Source of the DNA: Plazaster borealis
Lineage: Eukaryota; Echinodermata; Asteroidea; Forcipulatida; Labidiasteridae
Length of the DNA: 64,000 nucleotides
Reading direction: 5' to 3'
Assembly: GCA_021014325.1 (NCBI GenBank)
Contig: CM037462.1
Span: forward strand, 9,158,501-9,222,500
Positions within the stretch are counted from its first letter, which is position 1; every line of letters starts with the position of its first letter. The notes under the pieces are model-generated. The model saw only the letters and a list, made by a program, of their open reading frames with translations, was not told where the DNA came from and made no database searches. Shown here in pieces: positions 35,311 through 50,700 of the stretch. The position numbers were made by a program, and so were the translations under genes.

Positions 35311-35711
35311 CGTGCTTGTCAGACCTATTCAGATCATAGAATCCCCAAAAGTGAAACAAAAGATGAAACATCCCTCGAGATTTTGTAGTAATAATTATTG
35401 TGCGAACTGTCATTTTAAAACCGACCATACTCATAACATTGCATTATCATAACAATTAGATAGTGACATCATAAAGCGATTGAGTACTTCGTATTATTGC
35501 ACCGTGAAAGATTATCCAATTAATTCCAGCTTTGAGTAAAGATAATTGAAGTCATAACATGACACCAGGGAGATACATGTGCATTGAATTATCTCTTAAT
35601 AATCTTAATAATCCATGTAAAGAATTTCAGTTGCAACGATATTTATTAGTATTATTAATATTGTTGTTATTATATTTATATTATTATCATTATTATTTTT
35701 TAACAATACAG

Positions 35712-35778
35712 ATGCAGTCGTCAACAGTAGTTACCTTGGCAACGTGTCTGATCATCGCCACTATTGTATCAGAGTCAG
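35712..35778 (+). CDS. Coding exon 1: signal peptide
   Basis: The exon encodes residues 1-22 plus one base of codon 23. It opens MQSSTVV and continues into a hydrophobic core (TLATCLIIATIV), typical of a cleaved secretory signal. The donor is TCAG|GTAGGC. The ATG follows a T-rich tract ending AATACAG, so the start codon sits exactly at a likely 3' splice site and the 5' UTR should lie in an upstream exon. The next exon supplies A-N-A, giving a likely signal peptidase site after residue 25. The open frame runs past the donor to about 35816, but the junction to the next exon is better supported than read-through. Confidence 0.7.
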
Positions 35779-38700
35779 GTAGGCATTTCGTTTCTTCAAA
35801 ATATTTCCTTTTGTGAAATCGCTATTCTGGGAGAAGTTACTTGATGGTCGAAAAGTGTGGAATCGTCACTTTGGGTGTGACTTGTAACGATGCTTTGTCA
35901 CGTTTTAGACGTAACACATGAAGGGGGAAGATAAAGAGGGGCTCAAAGGTACACTGTAAAAACTGGGGTGCTAAATTTGACACCATGGGTGTTGTCTCAT
36001 ATAGATACCCAAGAGAGAATCAACATTAACATCATAGAGTGTTAAAATAACACCAATGTAATTGTGTTGGCAGGAATTAGTGTTAATTTAACACCCTATG
36101 GTGTAAATGTTGATTCCTTTTTCGTTAACTATATGTAACAACACCTATGGTGTCAATTTTAACACCCCAGTTTTTGCAGTGTAAAATTCAGTTTTGCGAT
36201 CCACTCATTTTCCAATAGATAGAGTCCTTATAAAAATGGGAAAAATAATACAAGTCTCTAACCTCACGTTAAATTGTGTAAATATCACTGTGTGTGATAC
36301 CATTCAAGTGCATTTTTTGTCAAAATTAAAAAATGTTCGATGACGTCGCATTTCAAATTTAAGTTCATTCCTGAATTTTGACGATATTCAATCAAAACAG
36401 CATTGCATTTGACCTTATGACTGGTGCAGAAATTCCTCTTTGGAATGTAAAAATGTTTTTTATGTCCGATGACGTCATGTTTCAAATATCGCTCTGAAAG
36501 AGTATCAAATAAAATGACATTTTATACCATTTCAATAACAATTTTTTTTAGGGACATGTAATTCTTTTCCCAATCTTTCATAAGGACTCTAGGTGTTGGA
36601 AAATGAGTGGATCACAAACTGAATTTGACCTCGTAGCCCCTCTTTAAAGTGAGTGTGTATTTTTGGTAATTACTCCACAAGTTAATGACCATAAAAAAAA
36701 TTATACTTGATAAAGAGCACTGGAGAGCTTTTGATGTTATAAACCATTGTTAGAAACGACCCCCTTTGAAGTAATATTGAGGTAATTTTTCACCCACAAA
36801 TTTGAATCTGAGAAAGGCTTCAGTCATGAAGCCTTTCTCAGCCATCTGAAAGCAAACAATTCTATGCAACAAAGGTGTTTTATTTCTTTCATTGTTTTCT
36901 GGCAACTTTGGTGATCAATTGAGCCCAAACTGTCACAGGTTTGTTATTTTATGCGTATGTTGGGATACACCAAGTGAAGATAATGGTCTTTGACAATTAC
37001 AAAAAGTATACCCTGCCTTTAAAGTAAACTGAACTGTTACTTCGACTCGCTTATTTGTTAGCGCTCCTGGGTGGGAGCAGGCACGATTAGAAAGCGGCGT
37101 TTTCTTGAGCAACTAAAAAATTGCAGCCCGTACACTTGCAAGTCTTTCCTTGCCTGCGTGTTGTCCCCCCACGACCTTCAATTTGTCCCCGAAGGAATTT
37201 TGCAATTCGAACCTCCTATCACAGAAATTGTACGCCAAAATTGGAGGAAATATCTGTACGGGTTTCCAGGCCGATATGTAGTAAAAACAAAATGTTTTGA
37301 TTACGCATGTTTTAATTCACGTTTTTCTCAATTCTAGGACATAAAATACTTCAAATCTAAAAGAAATAATAAACAAATTCATAAACAAACAAGGTTGAAA
37401 TAATGGCAGTCTAATTAAAAATGAAAGCAAAGCAAATAGTAGGTAAAACAATACAGAGTGATATGGGGTCATAATTAACCCGCTTATTTTCGTACAAACC
37501 CGCCTCTTTTTTTTAAAATGAGCCTATAGAATCATAGAGTTTTAAATCTTCTTTAAGTAAGGAGTTGATACTGCGAAACACTCTGATTGAATAATTCAGT
37601 TTCAAAATTAAACAAATTCTGCGTTCAACCTATAAATTTGAAAACATTATTTCATTACACTACACATCCAGCAGCACAGTTGGCGCCAATAACGTGATAA
37701 ATAGGAGACGATGAAGAAATATTCAGTTGTAGATGTTTGAGAAAAACCACAATGGGGAGAAACAAAAACCACAAAAACCACGCAATCATAGGGCCGTAAA
37801 ACCCAATCCACATGCCAGGCTCTGGTCTGAGGTGGGATTCGAACCGGGGTCCACAGAGATGAAAGGTAGGGAAAGAAACCACTGAGCCAACAAAGAATCA
37901 AAAAAGCGATTCTTCTGAAGACGATCTGAACATCGCTGATAGAAACGTCGAGTTGGTACACCACCGGTTTCAGAACCACCACGTTCATTACGAAGATAAA
38001 ATTTACACGGGCTTACGGCAAAAACTTTTCCTCCGTGCGAAGCTTCAAACGTTACAAACAAATTACGCCCAACGTAAGCGTGTCTTACAGGTTAGCAATG
38101 ACTTCGTCGTTCGCGTGCGTACTTCACGTAAAACCTTACATTCTTTGCTCACACAGCTAGCGGCGAATGATGACCATAAGTGCTGATATTTCCGCGGTAA
38201 GCAGAGCCCTGAAATCGGCCCCAGTTCCCGCTTAAAATCTCACTCGTAATTTTAGAACCAATAGTGATTTGGAAAACCTATGAAAAACATATTGTTCTTC
38301 CTAGAAGCAACAAAAGAAATTTGTTCCAAAATGCTGCTAAAGCACGAAAATAAGCAGAGCACAAGACAATTGTGCTCACCAGAATTGTTTTCCCAGCAAA
38401 ACACCCATGTCATACGTACCACCTGTGACTGGTTTCCTGCCAATGTTTGCTGAGCAGAAATTTGTTTAAAGGCATCGTACACGTTTGGTAATTACTCAAA
38501 ATATCTATTATCATAAAAACTTACATGGTAACGAGCAACGGAGAGCTATTGATAGTATAAAACATTGTGAGAAACGACTCCCTCTGAAGTAACGTAGTTT
38601 TTGAGAAAGAGGTAATTTCTCACTAAAATAATAATAACTTCTTGCAAGAAGTTTTTATTCCTAACTGAAAGCACACAAATTTGTACAACAAGGGTGTTTT

Positions 38701-41700
38701 TTCTTTCATCATTTTCTTGCAACTTCGATGACCAATTGAGCCCAAATTTTCACAGGCTAGTTATTTTATGCATATGTTGGGATACAACAAGTGAGAACAC
38801 TGGTCTTTGACAACTACCAAACGTGTACGATGCCTTTAACAATATTTTCCTGTTAAAAACAGCTCCATTGGGCCCATCAGAAGTCATGATGGGTAATGTT
38901 CGAAATCGACCATCAATATTTGTTGGGATTACGGTTTGTTTTCAATCCAGTGCCTTCTTACAGACTCTGGATATGGAAGAAGTTTTGACAAACATTAACA
39001 ACGCCCAAAATGGCGAGCGTGACAGACATTATTGCCGCTTGTGACGTAGTGCAAGGGATCAATGCGCATGTCTATTCTCTGGTGGCGTGTGGCGTGTCGT
39101 GGCCGAGTTGTGGCGTGGTTGTGGCGTGTCGTGGCCGAGATGGTTAAGAACACCCGACTCAAGCTCTGGTGTTTCTGATCAGTAGAGTGTGGGTTCGAGT
39201 CCCCGTCGTGGCACTTGTGTCTTAAAACAAGATGCTTTACAATAATTGCTTTGTCCTTCGCATGGGATATTAAGCTGTAGGTTCCGTGTACTAGGATTGG
39301 TAGAACACTTCATGGAAGAGTAGGGTTTAACCCCGGTGTGTCTGGTTCAAGTACCGGTGTTCAAATATGAGGTATCCTTGGTTTCATCACCATAATTGTA
39401 TAATAATAACAGTAACAATGAAAAGTGATTTTATTCAAATTTCAAAAGAATCGGCACGGATATGCCATGGATTTGGGCAGATGTCCAGGTCGTTTGTTTC
39501 GTTATTATTGTGTTATTGTCAATAATATTACAATTTCTTAACAAAAGAAATAACACTATTTCCTGACATTTGAAGTTATTATTCTGTTCATCCTAAGTGA
39601 ACTATTTCATCAAATTTCGCCAACAGAAGACACTGCCTCAGTCATAATGTTGATATTTTAATTATTATTAACAGTTCTTGATAATTGTTCTCAAAATCTA
39701 GTGAGCAGCAAGTGTAGTAGACATATGTAATGAAGGCCTGAACGAAATTACAAATGTCTGAGCCATTAGACATATAAATTATCTCTTTTAAGATATGACA
39801 TTAACTTCTGAAGTTTGTTATTACAAGTCCCATTCTGTGAACACATTAGACAAACAGTCCCGAATTGAAAACTACACGAAACGGAGACACGAAAAAAACG
39901 CGAATGTTATAGTCTGCGCCAGAATGTAATCCCAGTGGTTTTTAATACAAGCGAGACAAAGTCAGGAAAAAACACCAACAAGATTTGAAGAGAAAGAGAG
40001 ACAGACGGGGGGGGGGGGGGTGACAAGAACAGGGAAAAAAATCCTGAAATCTCCTGGGAAATATTCTTCACAAGGACACTTAGTTTGTGCAGTGGCCTTC
40101 CGTACGCATCGCTACTCTTATCGGCTTAGCTTAGCGGACACAAACATCATCCCAAAGACGGGCTTCGTAAGACCATCTGCGATTTTTCCCCTCCCTCTTC
40201 TTCTTTAAGACGGTATTGTTCCTATATAGCATCTTGCCTACGTCATATCTCTAATGGCCGTTGGATACCGAGATGTAGAAGTTGCGAAAAAATCCCTGCT
40301 TTTAACCCTTTTTTATTACATACATTATTTTTGTGTATTTATTTTTCTACATTAACTAAGTCTCACTTTTTATTGTAAGTATCAATGCTCCATTATTTCA
40401 AACGATGAAAAGAAAGGATGGATACATTTTTTGTTATGTAGGTTGAAACATAAGGATTTAGCCAAAATCTTTGCGTTCTTTTTCGCATTTCTTTTATTTT
40501 ACGCTTCAGAAAAAAACCTCCTCTCTCACACTGTATTCCCTTTTTGTCAAAGATGTCCTCTCGAAATCCTCGGAATATGTTGATTTAAATTAAAAGTGTT
40601 TTCACATCATTTTGTAAAACTCTCAAAGTATTGCCTCATAGGATGTCTGAACAAATCCATGATGCACCAAAAGATCAGCTTGTTATACCTGAAAGACCAA
40701 TCATTAACATAAACCTTCCAATGGCAAGTTTCTATTATTTGTAGCATATATTTTGACACAGAGAGAACAACCTGAGTATCTAAAAACCTCCTGTTATAAG
40801 AAGAATTTAAAAGGTTTGGGAGATAGGACTGTAGTCTTAAATTCTCAGTATGTCTTAATTTCCTAAATATATCTCCGTATTAATTATTGCAAAATCAGTG
40901 CACTATATTGTGTGTGTTTTTTAAATACCGAACTGAAAGGAGAATCCATCCACTACCTCCTATAGCAAAGTGAGCGTAGATCGTTTTTGGCGGGAATGCG
41001 ACCGGTAAGATTTCGTCTGCGTGAGTAAGGCAGGTGCGTCCTAATTGCCGCGCGATGTCAGGTCGTTCCTCTTGAAACAAACGATTGATTTCAGATCACA
41101 AACTTAAAGGCTGCTTACATTTAATGAAAAGGCTGACAAACTTCCACGTTTCGGTCTTTAAAAACAGTCCTTCAAAATGGCCTCTTGGTGGTATACAATT
41201 GTATACATGGCATTGCCCCCTCTTGATCTTCTCTCTTTGTTCAACAAGAGAACAATTTTAGTATCTAAAAACCTCCTTTAAGGAAGAAAACACAAACTAA
41301 AAGGTGTGTAAAATAGGACCGTAGTAATAAATTCTCATAGAACTCAGACAAACTTCTTCTTACAAATTTCGTCTTACAACTTCTTTAAATTCCAAATCCA
41401 GCGATAGGTCTTTCTTAATAGCTGGCCCAAGACTCACACTTTTCATCAAGCGTCTTAAACAATTCTTATTCACAACACCATAGTTATTTTTCTATTCTTG
41501 TTCAGCGCTTTGATCTCCCTATAAAAGCACTTTATAAAATACTTATAATTATTACTATTGTTATTACTATTATTATTATTATTACAGTGACTGCAAAAGG
41601 CCTGCGTCATTTCGTTCACTGACGTCACCTTGTAACTTTAAGGCTGTCACAAATTCAGATTTTCTGAACGACTTAACATAATCCATTGCAGCTTCTTCCT

Positions 41701-44700
41701 TTGTATTTAAAAAAATAAATCCTACAGTAAAAGTTACATTAATCCGATGATTGCTTTAGATCGACCTCTGCTGCAAATTCCGCTTTATAGATCTGGCTAC
41801 ATGTGGAAATTAAGCAACTCCGGGTGTGGCAGTAAAAATTAGCTAGATTCGGAAAGTTGTATAGGCTACAACGATAGTCCAGCTGAGTCAATGTCGCCAC
41901 TGGTGATCCACCCTATTTATTATTAAGCATGACGTCATGCCAATGCGCCAATTTCCAAATACGTCATAAATATGTTTAAAAAGCAGGACAGTTCTTTTTA
42001 GAACTTGATAGTCTCCCGAATTCCGAAATCTATACTCCGCGGCAGTAGAATAGTCTACCGAATTCCGAAATTTACTCCGCGGCAGTGGAATAAATAGCAA
42101 GACAAGTTCTCAAAGACAAAAAATATACACAGCAAAGTAGAATTATGGTGTTACCGCAAACCCAATTGATACCTCACCATGCAATGCCACGAATCCCATG
42201 TAGATGTTTATACTTAAAGGAATGGAACATTTTCGTGTAATGTTATTGCATTAGAAGAATATTTTGACGACTTATTCAAAATATGTTTTCATCCTTTACT
42301 TTATTTTTATTTTTATTTATATGTGGGGAGAGGGTAGTGTTACAACCCCTTTAAGTTTCTTTCTCCCTCCTATGTTATATGGTGCATACTAACAGCCTAT
42401 TACGCTGAAAACATGTCAGTTGGTATTTCAAACGTAAATGTACGGCGGATATACGGTATCATATGGCACGACGATGGCCGACTATACACCCGGACGGGAG
42501 CAACAAAGAAAAGTGCGTTCGCTTTATATAACAGATGGGATATGTATACGGTAATACACTGAGTATCTGAGGGGAGGAGGGGGGGGGGTGAAGAAGATGC
42601 AAGACAGATATTGGGAGACGGAGTGGGGGAGCATTAAGGAAGTAACCACGTAATCCTGGCCGTTATCAATTTAGAAAGAACCATCTGCTGTGATGAGTGG
42701 AGATTTGTTTATTCACGAGATGTCTTCGTAAACTGAACGCATAGTGACGGTGTTGTTGTTAGTGTAATGTTCAGCCTTTTGTTGTTGCGTTATTTTGTAA
42801 ATTGCTTAAAGCATATTTAATCTGTCTAATTTACCCCCCCCATGTTGTAGTTGTTTTAGAATGAAATTATGATTTTAACCGCCATTTTGCCTGTTCCGTG
42901 AATTAAGGAAACCTATTGGCAACAATTTAGTATAATGATTTGGGTCATGTAGAAAAACGATACCAATATATTAACACTCTAAAGGTTCACAATCTTGCAC
43001 TGACATCAACTCTTCTTCAGAGGTATTTGCCGCCAAAAATATAGATTACCTGCCCAAATATGTCTTGCTTAAGCATCGAGCAAATTAGGCCTGTTCAGAA
43101 TTTAGTTTTTATTTTATTTTAAATACCAGCTTGAACAAAAAAAGGCAACAGGTGATTTTTGCTGGATTTATTAAAAGCAATTTCAATCAATTTGAGTTCA
43201 CATGAGAGTAAACTGATTCTACCTAGCGCAATTAACCTTTTTAACAGTAGTTGGTCGAGATAACGTGGTGCATTTTTAAAAATTTGTTGTAAATTTATCG
43301 TGTATTTTATGATCTGTATTATCCCCCTTTTTATTACTGTATTTTGTAAATTTGTATTCTTGTTGTCTATTGCAGCCTTTACTTGTATTGGATTCTCCTT
43401 ATACACAGGGAAAAAAAATGTCATGCTTTTTATCATGACAATAAATATTTTGAATCTTGAATCTTGAATCTTGATTGTAATTGTACAAAACCCCCAATCA
43501 TTCAATCATTTTGAATGCCCTTCCATGAAGATTTTCAGAAAAATTCGCGAAAAGCTTCGTGACGTCATCACTCATGCGACGTCATTTGCGAGAGCTCCGT
43601 TTTGTACAGCCGCTTTGTTGCAATAACAAAGCATCATCCCATAGATGATGTCAAAGTATTGTCATTTTGACGCACGCCGTGAACGGCAGAAGTGTAGCTA
43701 GTTTTTGAAAACCATGAGGTTGAGGCCTAAATTTTCGATCGATAATTACGAAAAAGTTTAGAAGTGTAACAATATCAAAATCACAATTAAATGATAAAGA
43801 AACACATTATAAACAAGTTTAAATATCATTCCCGTTAAAATTTGGTTTCGCTCAAGTAGCTGTTTAAAGGAACATATGCATAGACCCCCTGCAATGGCCG
43901 CCATCGCTGAGGTCAACCAATGGAAACGTGCACACCCTTACGCGCTACACACAACTCTCAGCCAATGACAGGTCTTCATTGACCTCAGAGAGGGATCTTA
44001 TTTGGGCTTGTGACGTCATATGCTAGGGGTCTTCCTGCTTCGTTTCAGTATTATCCCCGAAAGTAAGACTGTGTCTGAATCAAGCGGCTTCGGCTACGGC
44101 TATGGCTGACCGGCTGCAACCAACGACCAGCAGTCCGGCCATAGCCACTGTCGATGCCGTCAATTCGGACACGGCCTCGAACTATGCCTCTTGAACTATT
44201 GATCCCTTGGATTGACGTCACCCGCGGCTACTGTCTGCCACGATCGCCATTTTGTGAGTCAAATTGCACGTACAAATTATGGTAAGCGTGTAAGCGCTGC
44301 GTCGCCTAAAATGCGCACTACACTGTATTAAACACACACGAGGACATTGACTTTAAAAATGGCTCAACCGAGATTATTGTGATGATGACGTCAGGTGAAT
44401 TGGGTCAATAGACAGTTTTTACATTAAATACTCTTCTGCAAACCCCATCCCGATAAAGGAACACTGTCATACATTTCTAGTTTTTTAGAAGAGTGCATTC
44501 TTCTTCCATCATCTACTTTTCGATAATCACACTGTATCCAACCAAAATAACATCGGTGTGAAAACTTTAATTAAAGATGGTCACGTTTTTTACAAAAAGC
44601 TACGGAAGGTGGGGATTTTGTGAACGTCCATGCGCGTGCTTATGTCGCGGTTGAGGCAGTCGAAGTAAGCAGTCTCGAAATGCTTTTTGTTGATTGTTGA

Positions 44701-47700
44701 CAGTATCTGAAATGTCTCTGGAGGATTCATACTGGTATGAACTTTATAGTCGGTGAACTTTCAGATTGAACTTGTCAATGTTGCCTGTACTTTTTCGTTG
44801 AATAGGTATAGCATGCTGTTATGTATTTGTAAGCACCAACGAAACAGAATAATTATATGGTCTGTGTCTTGTATAGAGATATCAAAAAAGGTAATAGAAT
44901 AAATCTTGTGAAATTGTAAGCGAGCGAAGGGTCAAGGGCTTTTATTTGTATCGTAACAAGAAACACGAATGTCACAATGATACAGAAGCATTGACGGAAG
45001 TAAACTAAGGAAGGCACAAGGACGTGTAGTCTTTACTTCAAGACGCCTCAAAGGTCACTTCAAAGGTTATTTTAGACCTTTATATCTTTTGTTGGACCTG
45101 CAAGTACGAGCGATTCCAGACGGCACAGTGTCTCTCCGCCGATACTTCATCGGAAATCCTGCTGTGCGTGGTCCGAAGCTTTTACGATTGAGTTCCAGGC
45201 TCCCCAACCTCTTAAGATCCTAAAAAGGCCAGGCGAAATCGACTCACCAGGCACTACTTTCTTGGCAAACCAAACTGTTTTCTTAATTTCATTTTGTGTT
45301 GTTGCGATTTATTTAATGTTAAGAAAAAATAAGGGGCGCGCTTTGTCGTCAACATCCGCCGCACGCTGAGTGTCAGCTCATCATGTTAGGTGATTGGGAC
45401 ATCACGCTGATTATTCGTAAATTTTGGCGCGCAATAACTCTGAGTATTTTTTTCCCGCTCGAAAAAAAGGAGGAAAGAGAAGAAATAAGACGTTTAATGC
45501 TTTTAAGCCCGAGGGAACTGGACTATTATGAAAAGTAATTTGTCACTTAGGGGTGATGATTTATAATGAAGACCCTGATGTATTTAGGATGATGAAGAAC
45601 AGTAAAATATTAGTATACCCAGAGGGGAATGTAAAATTGGATCTTCTTTTTTTTCCCTTCTTTTTTTCTCCTTTGTTAATGCCGTCGAAGATTGTTCGGC
45701 GGCGAACGAGCTGTATTTAGGAGATGATATCGCAATAAAGAAAACAAAAGAATCAAAAAAGGGGGAAATTGTGTCTCTTTACTCTTGATTTATAATTTTC
45801 TTTAAGAAACAGTTTAGCGGCGATCGAGATGTAGACCTAAAAAATGGTATCACGCAAAAAAACAAATATAAATACATAAATAAATAAATCAATAAAAATA
45901 CAAGATTTTTTTTATATCACCTCCCGTAACTCAATGTATCTGTTATATGATAGCAGTATTTATTGGAGCTTGTTTTATTTGATGAATGTTGTTGCTGATG
46001 TTGTTGTTGAATAAACGGAGTAGTTTAACTCCACATCAAGAGAAAAAAATACAAGAAATAACAAATAATTAAATAAATATTTATGTAGCAAAAGTTAAAA
46101 TAAGGAAATGAAATGCAAAACGGGGTAATTATATATTTTTTGTATTTGAATATTCGGTTCGAAGAAACTGTTCGGCGGAAACCGAGGTGGTAACAAAGGT
46201 GATTACGCGCCACAAACAAACAAATTAAATGTTAAAAATTATGATGAATCTTTGCCAAACATTAAAGGCAAACCAGATTGGCATTGATTGGAAAACTAAA
46301 TGGACGATGTTTTATTAATCAGAGAATTTTGTATAAACGAAAGAATTTTCCTGCAAAACCTCAGTCCTTAACCCTTTCACGCGCCGACCGGTCGCTATAG
46401 CAACCGGTTTAAATCCCTTCAAAAAAAATAGTTGTAAAACAAAAAATAAAGATCGCACGGCCACACAGTTTTCAGAATGGGAAAGGGAACTCATGAGGGT
46501 ATTGTGACCTGTTTTCGAGGGGGGTCGCCATTTGCAAAAAACCCGAGAGTAAACAATTAATGTGTACTTATGATCAATTTATCACTAAAATAAATGGTGC
46601 ATGAAAGGGTTAAACTTAAATTTGAAAATCGGAAAAACCCCAATTATCTAAAAGTGCACAAAATCCGGGAGAAAACACAAACATTTAATTTCATGTTCTC
46701 AAAACAATGCAATCTGTTTTGATGATATTTTTGTACAGATAAGTTGTATGGCATGGTTATTTTAAAACTGTACGACGTGATTGAATGCGTTCTTCCAAAA
46801 GTAATAACTATGATATCAAATTTGTATCAGCCATTTTGTGAAGTAGGTCATGACAATAGAACTACATTAATTAACTTATGCCTATGTATCAAACCTTGAC
46901 AAAAATAATCTATAATTGATAATAATATTTACCAAAATGTATATTTATAAATAAAACAAATTGACAATAGTGGACTTTTCGTAGGAACTGTATGTTTGCC
47001 CGATCGCAAACAACAAAGACGCTGCCCCTTTCGGGGTTGAAGCTAGTCTATGGGTTCCTTCATTTGCTCTCGAAAATATGACATTAAAAATACAAGTGTT
47101 CTCGACGTCAGCGCTGTTGGCCCATCCATGTCTCCACACAATTCTAATGTGCTGCATTAATTCAACGGGTCACAATGAAGTGCGGTCCACGCGGGTTACC
47201 GAACCACGTCTGGCAAACATTGCAGAGTCAATTTTTCCAAAAAGCCACTAATTCGGATGCACTGCTTCCGTTTGTGTCTTCGGAGAGGAACACTTAAACT
47301 ACTTTTTACCCCCGCGGTCGCTTTTGTTTTGCATCTGTAATACATCTGCCCCCAGCACGGTCATTTTAATAAATATTAAAGTGATAAAAAGCTTGTACGG
47401 ATGCCCCGAAACCCTGAAGAGTTACTACAGTAAGAAGCGAATTGGATGTAAAAGAAGAAAAAAAATGCACTTAGATCAGATTTACAATGCGCGGGAGTTG
47501 AGTACTTTCTGGCATCATTTCCACACAGTAATCCTGCCATATAAAACGTCTTCAATTTCAAACAATCGATTGCCAATTCTGTTAGGGTTTTTTTCTTGTG
47601 CAAACCTTATCTTATAATGGACACATCATATCGAACCAATAAAAAAACAATTCAATTTCATACTGTACCGTTCTATCAAAGCTTGTTTTTTAATTTTTTT

Positions 47701-50700
47701 ATTTTTTATTTAGGCGAGCACTGTGCTCTCAGCCGTTCCTCGTTTTGACTCGTCTAATGCGTCTTAGTTGTACAAATAAACAGAAGCACATGAGACAGAA
47801 ACAAATTGACCTTAATGCGTGGGAGACTTTTGGTGACGCTTGGTGGCAGCAGACTTACCCTTTCTTGCAGTATGCACTGCGCAAGCTCAGATCTACTAAC
47901 CCATTTTGAGATATGGTGGACACAATACTATGACACTATTAGGTTTGGGTACAATTGTCTGTCATACACCCAAACCAAACAGCGCACACCTTTAGTGTCC
48001 ACCATTTCTCAAAAAGGCTATAATGAAAATTAATTTTGCTTAATAAGTCTATCCCCCATTATGAATTGATATGCCGCGCCGAATCAAACGACTTCGGCTA
48101 CGGCTATGGCCGCTGGCAGCAGCGACAACGTTGAAGAATAGGTCTTTTCGGCGTTCCAGCCGTAGCCACTGCGGAAGCCATCAGTTCAGACACAACCTTA
48201 CAACAGACTGCGCAAGTCTCGCGTTTATTGATCCAAAGCGATTTTGTTTCCTTTACACGTTTTTAAAGCAAACAGGGCCCAATTGTCTCGGCGTTTCTTA
48301 CCAAAGAATTCTGCGCTTACATCCAGCGCCGTCTGGGATACAATTTTAAGGGGTACACAAGGGCAAAGTTTCCGTTTGCTTTTTTCAAAAAAACACCTTT
48401 TTCAGCTCATTGTTATGTAGTTGCTATTTTGTATAAGATAATCTGGCGTTAGTGTAAAAACTGACTTTGTCTGCGTGTATATGGAGAAATAGTTTTAAAT
48501 AAAAAGCATCTACATTATCACATTAATACTTTGTAAATTTTCAATCCCAAAAGTCAAAATTTCAAATGCCCCCCCCTGCTTACGTCACCATGTAAAGCGT
48601 GTAATTCTACCGGCTGTAAGTGCAGAATTTCGCGGTAGGCAGTGCCGTAAAATTGGGCACAGGTTCCCCAGAGTAATGATCGTACACGTTCGAGTTTTGC
48701 GCGGTCTTTTTTCTATAGAGACATAATTGTGTCGTAAACGATTGAACCCAAATTATTGATATCGTTGTCACGCCCAATGTCTCATTCCTCTTATCATTCC
48801 AATGTGGTCAATATTTCGTCTTGGATTCCTGGCCCAGTTCTGACTCAGGTTTACCCTTCCATCGTTTTTTCCATTATATAATAATAATAATAATAATAAT
48901 ATTATTTATATTGCGCAATATCCACCTAAAAGGTGCTCAAAGCGCATGAAAAGAAAAATAGTATTACTAGAGAGAGATGAAGCAGACAAGAAGGAAGAGG
49001 AAACAGTAAGATGAAGGGAAGAAAGAAAAGAGTACTTAAAGGCCTGACCACGTTTGGAAATTGTCAAAGACCAGTGTTCTCACTTGGTGTATCCCAACAT
49101 ATGTATAAAATAACAAGCCTGTGAAAATTTGGGCTCAATTGGTCATCGAAGTTGCAAGAAAAAAAACACCCTTGTTGTACAAATTTGTGTGCTTTCAGAT
49201 AGGAATAAAAACTTCTTGCAAGAAGTTTTTATTATTTTAGTGAGAAATTACCTCTTTCTCAAAAACTACGTTACTTCAGAGGGAGTGGTTTCCTACAATG
49301 TTTTATACTATCAACAGCTCTCTGTTACTCGTTACCAAGTAAGTTTTTATGCTAATATTTGTTTTGAGTCATTACCAAACGTGTACGATATCTTTAAATG
49401 TGTCCACGGTGCTACCATGGTGCTACTATCCCGAATATGTGAGGGGGGGGGGGGTGAGGGTAACTGATTCCAAAGGAATGGTCCAGAATGTTCACATTCC
49501 CCACCAAGAGTGAGTGTCTACACGTGTGACAGGGAGCATTAAACATTGCCATAAATAAGCTAAATCATCATGTCCATGGATTGAGTTAATTAATAGATAA
49601 GCCATGCTGAATAAACTGTTGACGATGAAAGAAACCTATATTTTTATAAATAAATAACAAGAAACGATGCTTAAGTGTAATTTTGCTTCTTTCTTTTCCC
49701 TTCTCTCCAGCCAACGCATTAGCCTTCCAAGGTTCCCAAGACAGAGCGAAAAGATGTAAGTAACCAACCTTTCTTTTACTCTATTCGAAACAAAATTTGA
49801 CAAATTACCAAGGGGGGCATATAATAACCGTTTATCTTGCCTTCTTCTTTTTCCCCTGCAAAAAAAAAAAAAAAAAAAAAAGCTGGCGAGATTGTCTCTC
49901 CTGCCCTCCAGGGGGTGCGTGTCAAACACAGAAAGCATTAGAAGTTTTAACTACCTCTCCGGGAGATTGCGTTATCTCCCTACAATCTCGCTCTCCCTTT
50001 ACCCACTTACTACAACATAATGTTTTTAGTTTCACACAGTACATATGCTGAACTCCATTAGGGGAAAACAGATTGATAAAGTGTCGGCGCTCATCTCGGT
50101 TGATGTTCCTCGCTATATCTTCGTTTTGTTTGTGGGTACCCGGGCCCTTTCAGTTTAGCGGCGTTATTTTACATTATACGTTTTGAAAACTGCTGCTGTC
50201 GTGTGAAGATAGCACACTAACACGATATGACAGAACACCTCGTGGCACTACTTGGCCATGTGTAATTTGAACCCCAGTGCGTTATCATTACATCCAGGAT
50301 TATATTTCATCTAAATCATAGTCAAGACGGCCTTGTATCTTTTTTTGAGGGGTGGTGGTGGGGGGGGGGGGTTAAGAGGTGAGAACCCATTCATGGGTTT
50401 AAGCTTTGGTTACTTCAAAAAGAGAGTACTTCGACTGTAAATCAAGGCAATTTGGGGTAAGATGGAGAGACGTAATTTTGGAACTTATATCCTATCAAAT
50501 ACTCATTCGGATTTGGTTGTGCTTGGAATGACATATAATTTGTACGAATGCTCAGTTCCAATTTCAGGTAAGGCCTACACAAAGAGTGGTTTAACCGATA
50601 ATGACAGGCCTATATTGGTCCGTGGATGGCTACAGGTTTAAAAACAGTGTGCTCCTATTCTTCAATGGGGGAAATGCTGTGTGGTGGCAGATTTTCCTGG

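Noticed and set aside
37071..37337. 88-codon frame with several cysteines (CSPYTCKSFLAC)
   Set aside because: Starts at a GTG, has no signal peptide, lacks splice sites in a matching phase.
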